DNA of 64,000 nucleotides from Allium sativum (taxonomy: Eukaryota; Streptophyta; Magnoliopsida; Asparagales; Amaryllidaceae). Below the pieces are notes generated by a model, which was given only the letters and a program-made list of their open reading frames with translations, had not been told where the DNA came from and did not search any database. Positions 37,992 through 52,030 of the stretch are shown here, in pieces. The number at the start of each line of letters is the position of its first letter. Position 1 is the first letter of the stretch. Position numbers and translations under genes: made by a program. The stretch covers positions 25,937,659 to 26,001,658 of the forward strand of contig CM060909.1 in the NCBI GenBank assembly GCA_030737875.1, read 5' to 3'.

Positions 37992-39184
37992 TGTAATGGC
38001 CCGCAAATCCGTACTATCTGAGTTGACTAATAACACCACACGTACAACCTAAATTGCACAGAAATACGAATCATTATTAGAAAGAAGTTAGAGGATGAGA
38101 AATAGAAAGAAATAAATATTAGAATAGAAGAAAACAAAGAAAACAGATCTCATAGCGGAATGAATAAAATATACTATATAACATAACTTTATGAAATCCA
38201 AATCAGTAACTATATATACGTACCATCATCAGAGTACAACAGTTAATCCTGGAACAGTTATAAACACATGTTTCCAGATACAACCATGGTTCACAGCGGA
38301 ATATATGATAGTCTATATCTAACTGGTGAAGCCTCCTGCTTCCAGCTCTTCCAAGTGAATCTGAAAACTCCCGACTACTTGATTGCCCGTACAAATTTAG
38401 GCACCCAAGAGTTTAGGGGAAAACAAACAAAATAAACTCTGGGTCAGTCATGGGATTGGTGCGAGTAAACTCCAACCATTTGTTTAACTTTAAAACTCCT
38501 TTCAAAAGGAAAGATAGTAGTAAGACCAGCCCACACATAAACATGGACGGTTTTTGTCATACTATAACCCAAAACACTTTGATACAAAAATCCAGTGATA
38601 TTATAATAGTGTCTAAATCAAATAAATAACAATCTAGCGGAACGCTTACATCTCACACTCCGTATATACTACAAAATCAAAAACCGCATGGCGCTTATTG
38701 AAAATTGGATTTCCAACATGACAAGGTATGGAACCACCTTCCGATCAGTGTACTCTAGAGGCGATACACTGGGGTTCAGCAAGAACATCTTGCAACCCGG
38801 CCCACACATGACCGACCACTCATTTCGCTTGAGTGTATCGAATGTATATCACCAACGGTTGGGATCAGCAACCGTCTCCCGAATGGGACAACATCGAATA
38901 GAATAAGGAATTAAATGAATCTCTAGATAGGTGATAATACATCCTAATGGGAGCGACCCACATAGCCATGCTGCCTGCCCGATTTTTGTCATTTCCCGGT
39001 TGTTGAGGCCTGAGGCTACGATTACTTGCCATTCATTTATAACACAATTACTTTGGACCACATTGTCAGATCCGTTAATCACTAGTTGGTTTGCATAAAT
39101 ATTCTGGATATTATGCTAAGGGAATAAATCCGTTGCAACCATATATATTTATACAGACCAACCCATTAGATCATTGGAAATACT

Positions 39185-39427
39185 TTGTCAGACATTCGTC
39201 CATTTACGTTCGTTTTGGGATTGAACGAAACCGAAGGCACAGTTTCTATTTATAGAAAAAGCCCATGCTATTCACTCCGTCTTGGATTATCTTCATGTAA
39301 TCTGATTCGCAACGCTACTGCCAATACAGAGTGGTTCTCGGATCATAATCCAACCGGTCTCTCTATATTGACAACGATATTGGCAAACACTTCGATAGTC
39401 GGTTATTTAACTATCGAAGAAAAATAA
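39185..39427 (+). other. Antisense reading frame in left LTR of C (LNETEG frame)
   Basis: An 80-codon frame on the strand opposite to C begins MSDIRPFTFVLGLNETEG. It is intact in both LTRs of C with few differences. The core is shared with elements B and A. No known domain is recognised. Confidence 0.4.
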
Positions 39428-41099
39428 ACAAACATTCCATTCATCCATAACATCAATCAATCACTGGGCTTGTTAATTAATATTAATTAATTTACTTCTC
39501 TATTTCTCTATCAATATTTGTTAACCAAATATTTCGACAATCTTCTTGGCCTCTTACGCCATTCAGAAAACATTTCCATATATCGCCTTCTATTATTTTC
39601 TATAGTTAGAAAATATATTCTATTTGTATTTGAAAAACAATTTCAATCACTTATCTCTTTCCCGATTACTTTAATTATACTCAGGAAATATTTACTGTTA
39701 TATTTCCAAAATTTCATCACTTAGGTTAAAACGAATGTTGTGTAAAACATCGTTACAACAACCCAAAATATTTTATTCAACTAAATATTCTTCAAACACT
39801 TCTCTTCGAGATTAGATCTTGATATTTATCAATTAAAAATGAAATCAATCAAGTTGGGGTAAAATTACCTCACAGACCTTGACTGAAAACATCCCCAACT
39901 TCAAAACAGACAAAACCGCTTACCTCGAATAAACACACGATAAAACCCAATTATTCATTTTTTTTAAACATGTATGTGGTTCGCTTTCTATTTCTAATTT
40001 ATAGATTTCCCTTTTTGTTTACAATATTCTATATTTTATTTCGTTTCCTTATCGAATTCTATATATATCGATACATTGATTTCTAACTATCAAATTATCT
40101 TAAAAATATTCTAACTCCTTAAATTTTCGGAAAATTTCGCCATAACCTCCTTTGCACTGGGAGCATCAGGATATTTAAAATAGCCTCCCATGCCCCTTTC
40201 CAATCCAAAAGAAAAAGAAAAGCCAAGCGGCTTGCCGATACGGCGCATAAAATCTCATAAATGAATTTAAACGTGTACCTTATTGTCGAGCACTAAATTA
40301 AAATCTTCATATACTTCATCCCATACCTGTCTAGCACATGCTCAATTGTTTTCAATTCTGTTTTAACTCAATCCAATTGTCTTAAATAAATTTGCTAATT
40401 TATTCTTTAGTTAGCTCCTTTGCTTATTTCACTGCTTATTTGAACATATCACATTTAAATATAATTTAACCTACTCATGAACAACATCTAATTCCATTTC
40501 AACTCGAGTAACATATTCGATTTCGAATATGAATTCCCAAATATCTTTCACTTATTCAACGCACCATTTCAATTCAATCTCGATTTAACTATTTTATTTC
40601 TCAAACTATTTAATAGTAAAAAATCTGATTTTTATTCAAAAATCATTTCACTTACTTCACTGGAGTTCATATTCATCCTATATCTCCAGTCTGGATTTCT
40701 CTTATGGCACATTCGGTTTTTATTTCTTTAAAATCCTTTTATTTATTTAAATAAACCGTTATCGTTTTTAAAACGATTATGGTGTTTTTTTTCTGAAAAT
40801 TTGATTTTGATATAACTCAAAATCTATTCGACCAAATCCAAATTTTTCTCTTCCATTAGAAAACTATTATCAAATCGGTCCTGACGTTTCTTGTTTCAAA
40901 GAATTTCGACTTCAATTGAGTTATGTATACTCAATTGAAGTTCAAAATGCCAATTTACGAACTGCAGCGCTGCGGCGGGTTCGTTTTAATTATATTTATA
41001 AATATAAACGTTTAAACGTCGTCTATAATAAATTCCACATCACTCTGATATATTTTTAATATATATCAAATCAATTTCTCCAAATTCAACATAGTATTT

Positions 41100-41960
41100 C
41101 CGATCTATTTCGCTTCTATTTGAAATTCTATATTCAAATTTCAATTCACTTCTATTTTTCAAATTCTATTTGAATTTCTATACTCGAATTTCCTTTATAT
41201 AAATCCCATTTGAATTTCTACGTTCAAATTCTATATTTGATTTTCCTTTGAATTTCATATATTCAAAGTCCGTTCGAATTTCTATATTCAAATTCCCTTT
41301 AAATTTTCTATTTTGAAATTCTATTTCAAATTCCATTTCAATCTATTTGAATTCTATATTCAAATTCCATTTTCCAATCTCCATTTGAATTCCAATATAT
41401 TCAATCTATTTTCAAACTTCACTCGAATTTCTATATTCAAATCTATTTCAAATTATATTTTTAAAATTCTATTTTCAAATTCCACATTTAAAATTTCTTT
41501 ATTCAAAATCCACTTCACTTTCGATATTCAAATTCTATATTTGAATTACATTTGAATTTCTATATTCAAACTCCATTTAAATCTTATTTTCAAATTCTAT
41601 AGTTAAACTTCATTCAAATCTCTATTTGACTTTCCTTTATTCAAATTCATTTGAATTCCTTTGAATTTAAATTCTATTTGAATTCCTTTAAATCCAAATT
41701 CTATTTCAATTCTTTTGAATTCAAATTTTATTTCAAACTTCGTTTGAATTCCTATATTCAAAACTGATTTCAACTCCATTTGAATTACTATATTCAAATC
41801 TATATGGATTCTTTATTCAAAGTTTGTTTCTATTTGAATTCTATATTCAAATTCTTGTTTTAATCTGTTTGAATTCTATATTTGAATTCCTTTATATTTT
41901 CTGTATTCAATTTCTATTTGAATTTTTATATTCAATTTCTTTAAGCAAGTCTCGATTCCG
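41100..41960. repeat. Degenerate ATTCAAAT/ATTTGAAT array in left LTR of C
   Basis: About 860 bp made of closely spaced variants of CTATATTCAAATTC and its near-reverse TTTGAATTTC. The array is rich in 8-bp palindromes and has almost no G. Open frames here are by-products of the repetition. Confidence 0.7.
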
Positions 41961-43770
41961 ATTCCTTTTGAAACCGATATTTCTATTTTTTTTTGAAAAT
42001 AGATTTCCCTTTTCAATTTCACACTTGTATTTTTATTTCTGAATTATCAAATGATAATTCTTTTCACTTCATTTATAACTTCGTTATAAAAGAACTATTT
42101 ATAAACTTCGTTTATAAAGGAACTACTTGTTTTATTTTTCAGAACAAGTTTATATTTCGATTCTATTTAAAAATTCAAATTCTATTTTAGAAAAATAGAA
42201 TTTCCCCTTTAAATCCCAAATACCCCTTTCAGGTTATTTTTATAAATTATCACGTAGGCCCAGTGATATTTAAACACCAAACAACCAATTATTTCTTTTA
42301 GGGTTTCTAACACATCATATACGACAGTATATATGAAAACAAATAAATAAACAGATATATATTTTGAGGAATCTAGTTGGATCCCTCCAACCTGTTTTTC
42401 CTGCATCCACAGACGTTAGTCAACAGAAATAATACCCATCCTGCTTCAGGGAAAGATATCGCGGTATAAAGGGGGACCACTTATATATGTGGGTGTAGTG
42501 TCATCCGCTAATGATACCGCGGGCATCCGCTAATAATACTGCGGGAATCCAACCACCAAACCAATATATATATAATAGTCACCCTAAATAACTAATATTT
42601 TTAAATCAACCAGAAAGCATTCAAACAAGCATCAAACAATTATTTTTAACGAATAAAAATAATTATAAATAACTGGTGAGTGAGATTTACTCACCGAAAT
42701 TGCAGTTGTCGAATATCCTATTTATTTCAAAATCATCGGCTATGAATCTTCTCGAATGAATTCGCACCTACGATGATTTTATTTAAATTTACGGATTAAA
42801 CATTTATTATATTTAAATTAACAATCTAAACGAATAAATAACTATCCTAAATTTTTTTCCCTTCTTTTAAACGGTTATTAACTGAAATTTTACTTAACAA
42901 ATAAAATTAAACTAACCTACATATCTTTAAACACAAATATATGTATTTGTTATGTTTTCTTGAATAACAAAATTTTAATTGTTATTTTTTTTCACTTTTG
43001 TTTATTTATGAGCTTTGATATGAAACAAACTAATTCATAAATAAATTCACTTTAAATAGATTACTAATTGAATAAATCAATTTCAGTATTATTAAAAAAA
43101 TAAAATAAATTACCTTAATTTGTTTTGAATAGGGTCTTGGCTCTACAGCAAAACCAAATTCGAATTCCCCTAAGTCTCGTGAACGAGGCCAACTCCGAAC
43201 TTCCCAGCATTGGCAGCACTTCTCCAGCATCCATCACGTACAACTTCGAACTCTACCAGTCACTCCACCTCAATTCTTAAATTTCTCACAACCGAACTCC
43301 TCCTGTCCTGCAATCAAACAGCGATGAACGTTGCTCCTCCAAATCTCATCGATGAACTCGCCTCGCTCTTCACTTCATATCTCCGTTAATCCCAATTCGC
43401 ACCAGCCCAGAAACTAAAATCGCACCCCTTCGTCACATTGTCGCCTTCATTGATTGAAAGCTCGACGTTGATTCACTGTCAAAGTCGAATCCGAAGTCGC
43501 GACTTCCAATTTAAAGCCCTAGTTTCCATCGTCTACTTTCGATCTTCAAGGGAATGGATCGCGTGTTGATTCAGTGGTAGAAGGCTTGGAGGATTCAATT
43601 TGTTTTACCGAGAAAAGAAACGAGAGTAGGACTTGGATTTGGTTTTTCATAAAAGGGACAGTGGCCATTTATTTTCGAGAGCTTTGATTTCTGGAAATGA
43701 ACGAACATCAAAGGATTGGATTGGGGATTTGATTTCCTGAGGAACGAAATGGAAAATAAGGGGATATCAC

Positions 43771-43779
43771 ATTTATATA
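43771..43779 (-). promoter_or_regulatory. TATA box in left LTR of C
   Basis: Minus strand TATATAAAT. The right LTR has TATATAAAT at 51162-51170. Confidence 0.55.
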
Positions 43780-44334
43780 GAGATAGAAGGTCTGTGTAAG
43801 GTATATAGGTAGGTCAGGGTAAGTACACTATTTTTAATTCGATTTGATGTGTATTAAATTTGATTTGATTTAAAGAGATCTTTACTCTTTTTAAACAGAT
43901 ATCGATTTGAATTTGATCCTATCCACTGATCAAATAAATCGGGGTTCATTAATTTAAACCACGAACCGCTATTTTAGCGTAACCATTGTTATTTCAACAG
44001 TGCAACACTATTTTGAACTAACTGAATATATTTTGATATTTAATTTAAACGTAAATATAAATAACCAAAATAAATTAATATAATATAATTTAAATTCAAA
44101 AACAAATAAATTCTCTAATAATAAAATATTTTTATTATCATCTATATTCAAATACAATTAATACTGATCATCTGATTTTTTTTTTATTTAATTCTAACTT
44201 CGAATTCAATATATTTCGTATTACGATAATTATATCGATAATTCAATATAAAAATCGATTTATATTATCAGCTCTATATTTAAAATAATATTAAATATTC
44301 AAAATAAACCGACCAGAAAATCTGGGTCGTTACA

Positions 44335-44350
44335 TTCTTCCCCCCCTTAA
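44335..44350 (-). other. Polypurine tract of element C
   Basis: Minus strand TTAAGGGGGGGAAGAA, directly before the LTR start. It is preceded by the conserved gypsy-type words TTTCGAGGCCGAAATTATTT. Confidence 0.85.
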
Positions 44351-45380
44351 AATAATTTCGGCCTCGAAATTGCTAAGGTAGGAAAAATGGTACAAATTCA
44401 TGTACTTCTCAAAACATACTTATGCTGAAACTCAACTCATCCTATTTCTATGACTATAATTCCAACCAAAATTTTTGTTTTCCATGCATTCTAATTCCTT
44501 TAACTTGATTCTAATTCAATTATTCACTTCGATCCATTTAACTAGCTTAAGTTAAATTTAAATTCCGGAATTCAAATACCCGGGTTTCATTTCAAAACAA
44601 TATTGAAGTCCCATAAATACATATATATTTGTCACTATCTCAAATTAAAAAAATTTGAATTTCAAACCACTTGTTTTCTTTCAAACAAATTCCATCAAAA
44701 CTTTTCTAAGGTAGTCATTCATCACTTAGAACTCGAAAATGAACACTGATGAAGCTGCAGTCATCATCAGAATTATTTTCCAACCACTGAAGTGAGTTCA
44801 GTGCTTTATCATTTTAAAAATCAATTCAAAATGATTTTCATTCAAAAACCCTTTCAAAACAAAGCTATATTATTCTAATATACTTCAGAAAATATTTTCC
44901 AACTTCCCAGGATTTAAATTCTGAATTCTGTTTTGAATTCAATTTCAATTCATTTCATTTGTATATGTTATTCATATACAAATTTTATTTTGGTTATATA
45001 TAACCATTCCAATTTTTATAATCAAATTTGATTATAAATAACAACCAACACATCCATATACTATAATAATTTCAGGAAATTGTGCCTTTATATCAAAATA
45101 AAAATTTTGGGCAAAATTATTTCATTTACCCGATTTAAAACAATATTATGTCAATTCTTCTATTCAAGTGTTTAGAAACTCCTATCGACATCGTGGCATC
45201 CCATGATTCGACCAGAATTCATAAACCACTCAACAGACAAGCCAACACAATATAAAACAATTTTTATATCAACTTACAAATACGGTCTCTCATATATACA
45301 CTCAACTCATTCTAGGGTACTACTGACCCTATCTCTAATGAGTAAACCCCCACTAAAGCCTAGGTGTTCGCTCAACCTAT
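44351..45380 (-). other. Internal region of element C (non-coding)
   Basis: About 1 kb, AT-rich, no domain. It aligns in reverse complement with parts of the internal region of A, including the uninterrupted version of the site where the LINE-like element entered A. Confidence 0.7.
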
Positions 45381-45392
45381 GCTCTGATACCA
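45381..45392 (-). other. Primer-binding site of element C
   Basis: Minus strand TGGTATCAGAGC, a perfect tRNA-Met-type site, two bases from the LTR end. Confidence 0.9.
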
Positions 45393-46590
45393 ACTATAAA
45401 GGCCTGCAAATCCGTACTATCTGAGTTGACTAATAACACCACACGTCCAACCCAAATTGCACAGAAATACGAATCATTATTAGAAAGAAATTAGAGGATG
45501 AGAAATAGAAAGAAAGAAATATTAGAATAGAAGAAAACAAAGAAAACAGATCTCACAGCGGAACGAATAAAATATATTATATAACATGACTTTTTGAAAT
45601 ACAAATCAGTAACTGTATATACATACCATCATCAGAGTACAACAATTAATCCTGGAACAGTTATAAACACCTGTTTCCAGATACAACCATGGTTCACAGC
45701 GGAATATATGATAGTCTATAGCTAACTGGTGAAGCCTCCTGCTTCCAGCTCTTCCAAGTGAATCTGAAAAATCCCGACTACTTGACTGCCCGTACAAATT
45801 TGGGCACCCAAGAGTTTAGGGAAAAACAAACAAAATAAACCCTGGGTCAGTCATGGGACTGGTGTGAGTAAACTCCAACCATTTGTTTAACTTTAAAACT
45901 CCTTTCGAAAGGAAAGATAATAGTAAGACCAGACCACACATAAACATGGACGGTTTTTATCTTACTAGAACCCAAAACACTTTGATTAAAAAATCCAGTG
46001 ATATTATAATAGTTTCTAAATCAAATAAATAACAATCTAGCGGAACGCTTACATCTCACGCTCCGTATATACTACAAAATCAAAAACCGCACGCCGCTTA
46101 CTGGAGATTGGATTTCCAACATGACAAGGTATGGAAACCACCTTCCGATCGGTGTACTCTAGAGGTGATACACTGGGGTTTAGCAAGAACATCTTGCAAC
46201 CCGGCCCACACGTGACCGACCACTCATTTCACTTGAGTATATCGAATGTATATCACCAACGGTTGGGATCAGCAACCGTCTCCCGAATGGGACAACATCG
46301 AATAGAATAAGGAATTAAATGAATCTCTAGACAGGTGATAATACATCCTAATGGGAGCGACCCACATAGCCATGTTGCCTGCCCGATTTTTGTCATTTCC
46401 CGGTTGTTGAGGCCTGAGGCTACGATTACTTGCCATTCATTTATAACACAATTACTTTGAATGCCACATTGTCATATCCGTTAATCACTAGTTGATTTGC
46501 ACAAATATTCTGGATATTATGCTAAGGGAATAAATCCGTTGCAACCATATATATTTATACAGACCAACCCATTAGGTCATTGGAAATACT

Positions 46591-46833
46591 TTGTCACACA
46601 TTCGTCCATTTACGTTCGTTTTGGGATTGAACGAAACCGAAGGCACAGTTTCTATTTATAGAAAAAGCCCTTGCTATTCACTCCATCTTCGATTATCTTC
46701 ATGTAATCTGATTCGCAACGCTACTGCCAATACAGAGTGGTTCTCGGATCTTAATCCAACCGGTCTCTCTATATTGACAACGATATTGGCAAACACTTCG
46801 ATAGTCGGCTATTTAACTATCGAAGAAAAATAA
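46591..46833 (+). other. Antisense reading frame in right LTR of C (LNETEG frame)
   Basis: An 80-codon frame that begins MSHIRPFTFVLGLNETEG and stays open to the same stop as the copy at 39185. Confidence 0.4.
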
Positions 46834-48509
46834 ACAAACATTCCATTCATCCATAACATCAATCAATCACTAGGCCTATTAATTAATTTACTTCTCTACT
46901 TCTCTATCAATATTTGTTAACCAAATATTTCGACAATCTTCTTGGCCTCTTACGCCACTCGGAAAACATTTCCACATATCGCCTTCTATTATTTTCTATA
47001 GTTAGAAAATATATTCTAATTGTATATGAAAAACAATTTCAATCAATTATCTCTTTTCCGACTACTTTAATTATGCTCAGGAAATATTTACTGTTATATT
47101 TCCAAAATTTCATCACTTAGGTTAAAATGAATGTTGTGTAAAACATCATTACAACAACCCAAAATATTTTATTCAACTAAATATTCTTCAAACACTTAGC
47201 TTCGAGATTGGATCTTGATATTTATCAATTAAAAATGAATCAATCAAGTTGGGGTAAAATTACCTCTCAGACCTTGACTGAAAACATCCCCAACTTCAAA
47301 ACAGACAAAACCACTTACCTCGAATAAACACACGATAAAACCCAATTATTCATTTTTTTTAAAACATTTATGTGGTTCGCTTTCTATTTCTAATTTATAG
47401 ATTTCCCTTTTTGTTTACAATATTCTATATTTTATTTCGTTTCCTTATCGAATTCTATATATATCGATACATTGATTTCTAACTATCAAATTATCTTAAA
47501 AATATTCTAACTCCTCAAATTTCCGGAAAATTTCGCCATAACCTCCTTTGCACCGGGAGCATCGGGATATTTCAAATAGCCTCCCATGGCCCTTTCCAAT
47601 CCAAAAGAAAAAGAAAAGCCAAGCGGCTTGCCGATACGGCACATAAAATCTCATATATGAATTTAAATGTGTACCTTATTATCGGGCACTAAATTAAAAT
47701 CTTCATGTACTTCATCCCATACCTGTCTAACACATGCTCACCTGTTTTCAATTCTGTTTCAACTCAATCCAATTGTCTTTACTAAATTTGCTAATTTATT
47801 TTTAGTTAGCTCCTTTGCTTATTTCACTGCTTATTTGAACATATCACATTTAAATATAATTTAACCTACTCATGAACCCCATATAATTCCATTTCAACTC
47901 GAGTTACATATTCGATTTCGAATATGAAATCCCAAATATCTTTCACTTATTCAACGCACCATTTCAATTCAATCTCGATTTAACTATTTTATTTCTCAAA
48001 CTATTTAATAGTAAAAAATCTGATTTTTATTCAAAAATCATTTCACTTACTTCACTGGAGTTCATATTCATTCTATATCTCCAGTCTGGATTTCTCTAAT
48101 GGCACATTCGTATTTTATTTCTTTAAAATCCTTTTATTTATTTAAATAAATCGTTATCGTTTTTAAAACGATTATGGCGCTGTTTTTCTGAAAATTTGAT
48201 TTTGATATAACTCAAAATCTATTCGACAAAATCCAAATTTTTCTCTTCCATTAGAAAACTATTATCAAATCGGTCCTGATGTTTCTTGTTTCAAAGAATT
48301 TTGACTTCAATTGAGTTCTGTATACTCAATTGAAGTTCGAAATGCCAATTTACAAACTGCAGCGCTACGGCGAGTTCGTTTTAATTATATTTATAAATAT
48401 AAACGTTTAAACTTCGTCTATAATAAATTCCACTTCATTCTGATATATTTTTAATATATATCAAATCAATTTCTCCCAATTCAACATAGTATTTCTGATC
48501 TATTTCACC

Positions 48510-49345
48510 TCTATCTGAAATTCTATATTCAAATTTCAATTCACTTCTATTTTTCAAATTCAATTTGAATTTCTATACTCGAATTTCCTTTATTCAAATC
48601 CCATTTGAATTTCTACGTTCAAATACTATATTTGATTTTCCTTTGAATTTCATATATTCAAACTCCATATGAATTTCTATATTCAAATTCCCTTTAAATT
48701 TTCTATTTTGAAATTCTATATCTAATTCCAGTTCAATCTATTTGAATTCTATATTCAAATTCCATTTTCCAATCTCCATTTGAATTCCAATATATTCAAT
48801 CTATTTTCAAACTTCATTCGAATTTCTATATTCAAATCTATTTCAAATTCTATTTTCAAATTCCACATTTAAAATTTCTTTATTCAAAATCCACTTCACT
48901 TTCGATATTCAAATTCTATATTTGAATTACATTTTAATTTCTATATTCAAACTCCATTTAAATCTTATTTTCAAATTCTATAGTTAAACTTCATTCAAAT
49001 CTCTATTTGACTTTCCTTTATTCAAATTCATTTGAATTCCTTTGAATTCAAATACTATTTGAATTCCTTTAAATTCAAATTCTATTTCAATTATTTTGAA
49101 TTCAAATTTTATTTCAAACTTCGTTTGAATTCCTATATTCAAAACTGTTTCCAACTCCACTTGAATTACTATATTCAAATCTATATGGATTCTTTATTCA
49201 AAGTTTGTTTATATTTGAATTCTATATTCAAATTCTTGTTTCAGTCTGTTTGAATTCTATATTTGAATTCCTTTATATTTTCTATATTCAATTCCTATTT
49301 GAATTTTTATATTCAATTTCTTTAAGCAAGTCTCGATTCAAATTC
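48510..49345. repeat. Degenerate ATTCAAAT/ATTTGAAT array in right LTR of C
   Basis: Counterpart of 41100-41960, with a few small indels. Confidence 0.7.
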
Positions 49346-51730
49346 CTTTTGAAATCGATATTTCTATTATTATTTTTTTGAAAATAGATTTCCCTTTTCA
49401 ATTTCACACTTGTATTTTTATTTCTGAATTATCAAATGATAATTCTTTTCACTTCATTTATAACTTTGTTACAAAAGAACTATTTATAAACTTTGTTCAT
49501 AAAGGAACTACTTGTTTTATTTTGCAAAACAAGTTTATATTTCAAATCTATTTGAAAATTCAAATTCTATTTTAGAAAAATAGAATTTCCCCTTTAAATC
49601 CCAAATACCCCTTTCAGGTTATTTTTATAAATTATCACTTAGGCCCAGTGATATTTAAACACCAAACAACCAATTATTTCATTCAGGGTTTCTAACACAT
49701 CATATACGACAGTATATATGCAAACAAATAAATAAACAGATATATATTTTGAGGAATCTAGCTGGATCCCTCCAACCTGTTTTTCCTGCAACCACAGACG
49801 TTAGTCAACAGAAATAATACCCATCCTGCTTCAAGGCAGGATATCGCGGTGTAAAGGGGGATCCACTTATATACGTGGGTGTAGTGTCATCCGCTAATGA
49901 TACTGCGGGCATCCGCTAATAATACCGCGGGAATCCAACCACCAAACCAATATATATATATATATAATAGTCACCCTAAATAACTAATATTTTTAAATCA
50001 ACCAGAAAGCATTCAAACAAGCACCAAACAATTATTTTTAATGAATAAAAATAATTATAAATAACAGGTGAGTGAGATTTACTCACCGAAATTGCAGTTG
50101 TCGAATATCCTATTTATTTCCAAATCATTGGCTATGAATCTTCTCGAATGAATTCGCACCTACGATGATTTTATTTAAATTTACGGATTAAACATTTGTC
50201 ATATTTAAATTAACAATCTAAACGAATAAATAACTATCCTAAATTTTTTTCCCTTCTTTTAAATGATTATTAACTGAAATTTTACTTAACAAATAAAATT
50301 AAACTAACCTACATATCTTTAAACACAAATATATGTATTTGTTATGTTTTCTTGAATAAAAAATTTTAATTGTTATTTTTTTCCACTTTTGTTTATTTAT
50401 GAGCTTTGATATGAAACAAACTAATTCATAAATAAATTCACTTTAAATAGATTACCAATTGTATAAATCAATTTCAGTATTATTAAAAAAATAAAATAAA
50501 ATACCTTAATTTGTTTTGAATAGGGTCTTGGCTCTACAACAAAACCAAATTCGAATTCCCCTAAGTCTTGTGAACGAGGCCAACTCCGAACTTCCCAGCA
50601 TTGGCAGCACTTCTCCAGCATCCATCACGTACAACTTCGAACTCTACCAGTCACTCCACCTCAATTCTTAGATTCCTCACAACCGAACTCCTCCTGTCCT
50701 GCAATCAAACAGCGATGAACGTTGCTCATCCAAATCTGATCAACGAACTCGCCTCGCTCTTCACTTCATATCTCCGTTAATCCCAACTCGCACCAGACCA
50801 AAAACTAAAATCGCACCCCTTCGTCACATCGTCGCCTTCATTGATTGAAAACTCGACGTTGATTCACTGTCAAAGTCGAATCCGAAGTCGCGACTTCCAA
50901 TTTAAAGCCCTAGTTTCCATCGTCTACTTTCGATCTTCAAGGGAATGGTTCGCGCGTTGATTCTGTGGTAGAAGGCTCGGAGGATTCAATTTGTTTTACC
51001 GAGAAAAGAAACGAGAGTAGGACTTGGATTTGGTTTTCAAAAAAGGGACAGTGGCCATTTATTTTCGAGAGCTTTGATTTCTGGAAATGAACGAACACCA
51101 AAGGATTGGATTGGGCATTTGATTTCCTGAGGAACGAAATGGAAAATAAGGAGGATATCGCATTTATATAAAGATAGAAGGTCTGTGTAAGGTATATAGG
51201 TAGGTCAGGGTAAGTACACTATTTTTAATTCGATTTGATGTGTATTAAATTTGATTTGATTTAAAGAGATCTTTACTCTTTTTAAACAGATGTCGATTTG
51301 ATTTTGATCCTATCCACTGATCAAATAAATCGGGGTTCGTTAATTTAAACCACGAACCGCTATTTTAGCGTAACCACTGTTATTTCAACAGCGTAACACT
51401 ATTCTGAACTAACTGAATATATTTTGATATTTAATTTAAACGTAAATATAAATAACCAAAATAAATTAATATAATATATTTTAAATTCAAAAACAAATAA
51501 ATTCTCTGATAATAAAATATTTTTATTATCATCTATATTCAAATACAATTAATATTGATCATCTGAATTTTTTTTGATTTAATTCTAACTTCAAATTCAA
51601 TATATTTCATATTACAATAATTATATCGATAATTCAATATAAAAATCGATTTATATTATCAGCTCTATATTTAAAATAACATTAAATATTCAAAATAAAC
51701 CGACCAGAAAATCTGGGTCGTTACAAATGA

Positions 51731-52030
51731 TTTGTATTCAAGAGCCAATAAATTCATTTGTATGGGATAAATAATTAACGCAAGGAAAAGCTTAAAGCAA
51801 GAACAGGAGGTGGAAGGGTTGGTTCCAATCCCCTTGTAGAAGGTTCTGCAAAATCAGGAAAAGGGGAAGATTATTGTTCTTATCGCAAGATAAAAGGACA
51901 CAAAACCAGTCATGGTTTGATGAAAAAGAAACTAAGTCGAAAAACAAAGAAAGACTAATCGAGAAGCTTGGAGTATAACCATTAGGAAGGCGATCTGAAA
52001 CACTACAACATGGGATTAGAGTTTTAACAA
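51731..52030 (+). pseudogene. Retrotransposon gag of D, second part, broken
   Basis: Directly continues the gag frame cut by element C: the first codons give the LYSRANKFI motif typical of the end of the gag domain, then a stop at about 51773. A degenerate CCHC-like stretch (YCSYRKIKGHKTSHG) follows near 51870, with two of the metal ligands changed. No protease or RT follows, so pol was lost in this element or its ancestor. Confidence 0.6.

Larger units (their letters stand above)
37992..44334 (-). repeat. 3' LTR of element C (left on the map)
   Basis: Copy of 45395-51725. Contains the antisense frame (39185-39427), a long AT-rich array (41100-41960) and, at the promoter end, a TATA box (43771-43779) about 555 bp from the element-strand LTR start. 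The leader downstream of the TATA box (43250-43740) is GC-richer than the rest. Confidence 0.9.
37992..51725 (-). mobile_element. Element C: giant-LTR, non-autonomous Ty3/gypsy-like element
   Basis: Flanked by the perfect 5-bp duplication AATGA (37987-37991 and 51726-51730). On its own strand it starts TGTAACGACCC at 51725 and ends CCATTACA at 37992. LTRs are 45395-51725 (6331 bp) and 37992-44334 (6343 bp); the internal region is only 1060 bp (44335-45394). Primer site TGGTATCAGAGC (45392-45381) and polypurine tract TTAAGGGGGGGAAGAA (44350-44335) are intact. The LTR ends and inner blocks align with element A, so both belong to one superfamily. No gag or pol is present. Sample blocks of the LTRs differ at about 2 in 60 positions. 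Confidence 0.9.
45395..51725 (-). repeat. 5' LTR of element C (right on the map)
   Basis: Copy of 37992-44334. The LTR end next to the primer site reads TTTATA rather than ATTACA (45395-45400), a small decay. Contains the second antisense frame (46591-46833) and the second AT array (48510-49345). Confidence 0.9.

Noticed and set aside
38203..38394. Minus-strand 63-residue frame starting MYGQSSSREFSD, also at 45606 and similar in A at 17735
   Set aside because: Conserved between A and C, but only where the DNA as a whole is conserved. Frame length and ends differ, and I saw no bias to silent changes.
41313..42190. Short frames such as KFEFKGIQ-like repeats in the C LTRs
   Set aside because: By-products of the ATTCAAAT/ATTTGAAT array; present on both strands.
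45381..45392. tRNA-like matches at primer sites
   Set aside because: Only 12 bases of tRNA-Met 3' complement are present; no tRNA gene structure surrounds any of these sites.
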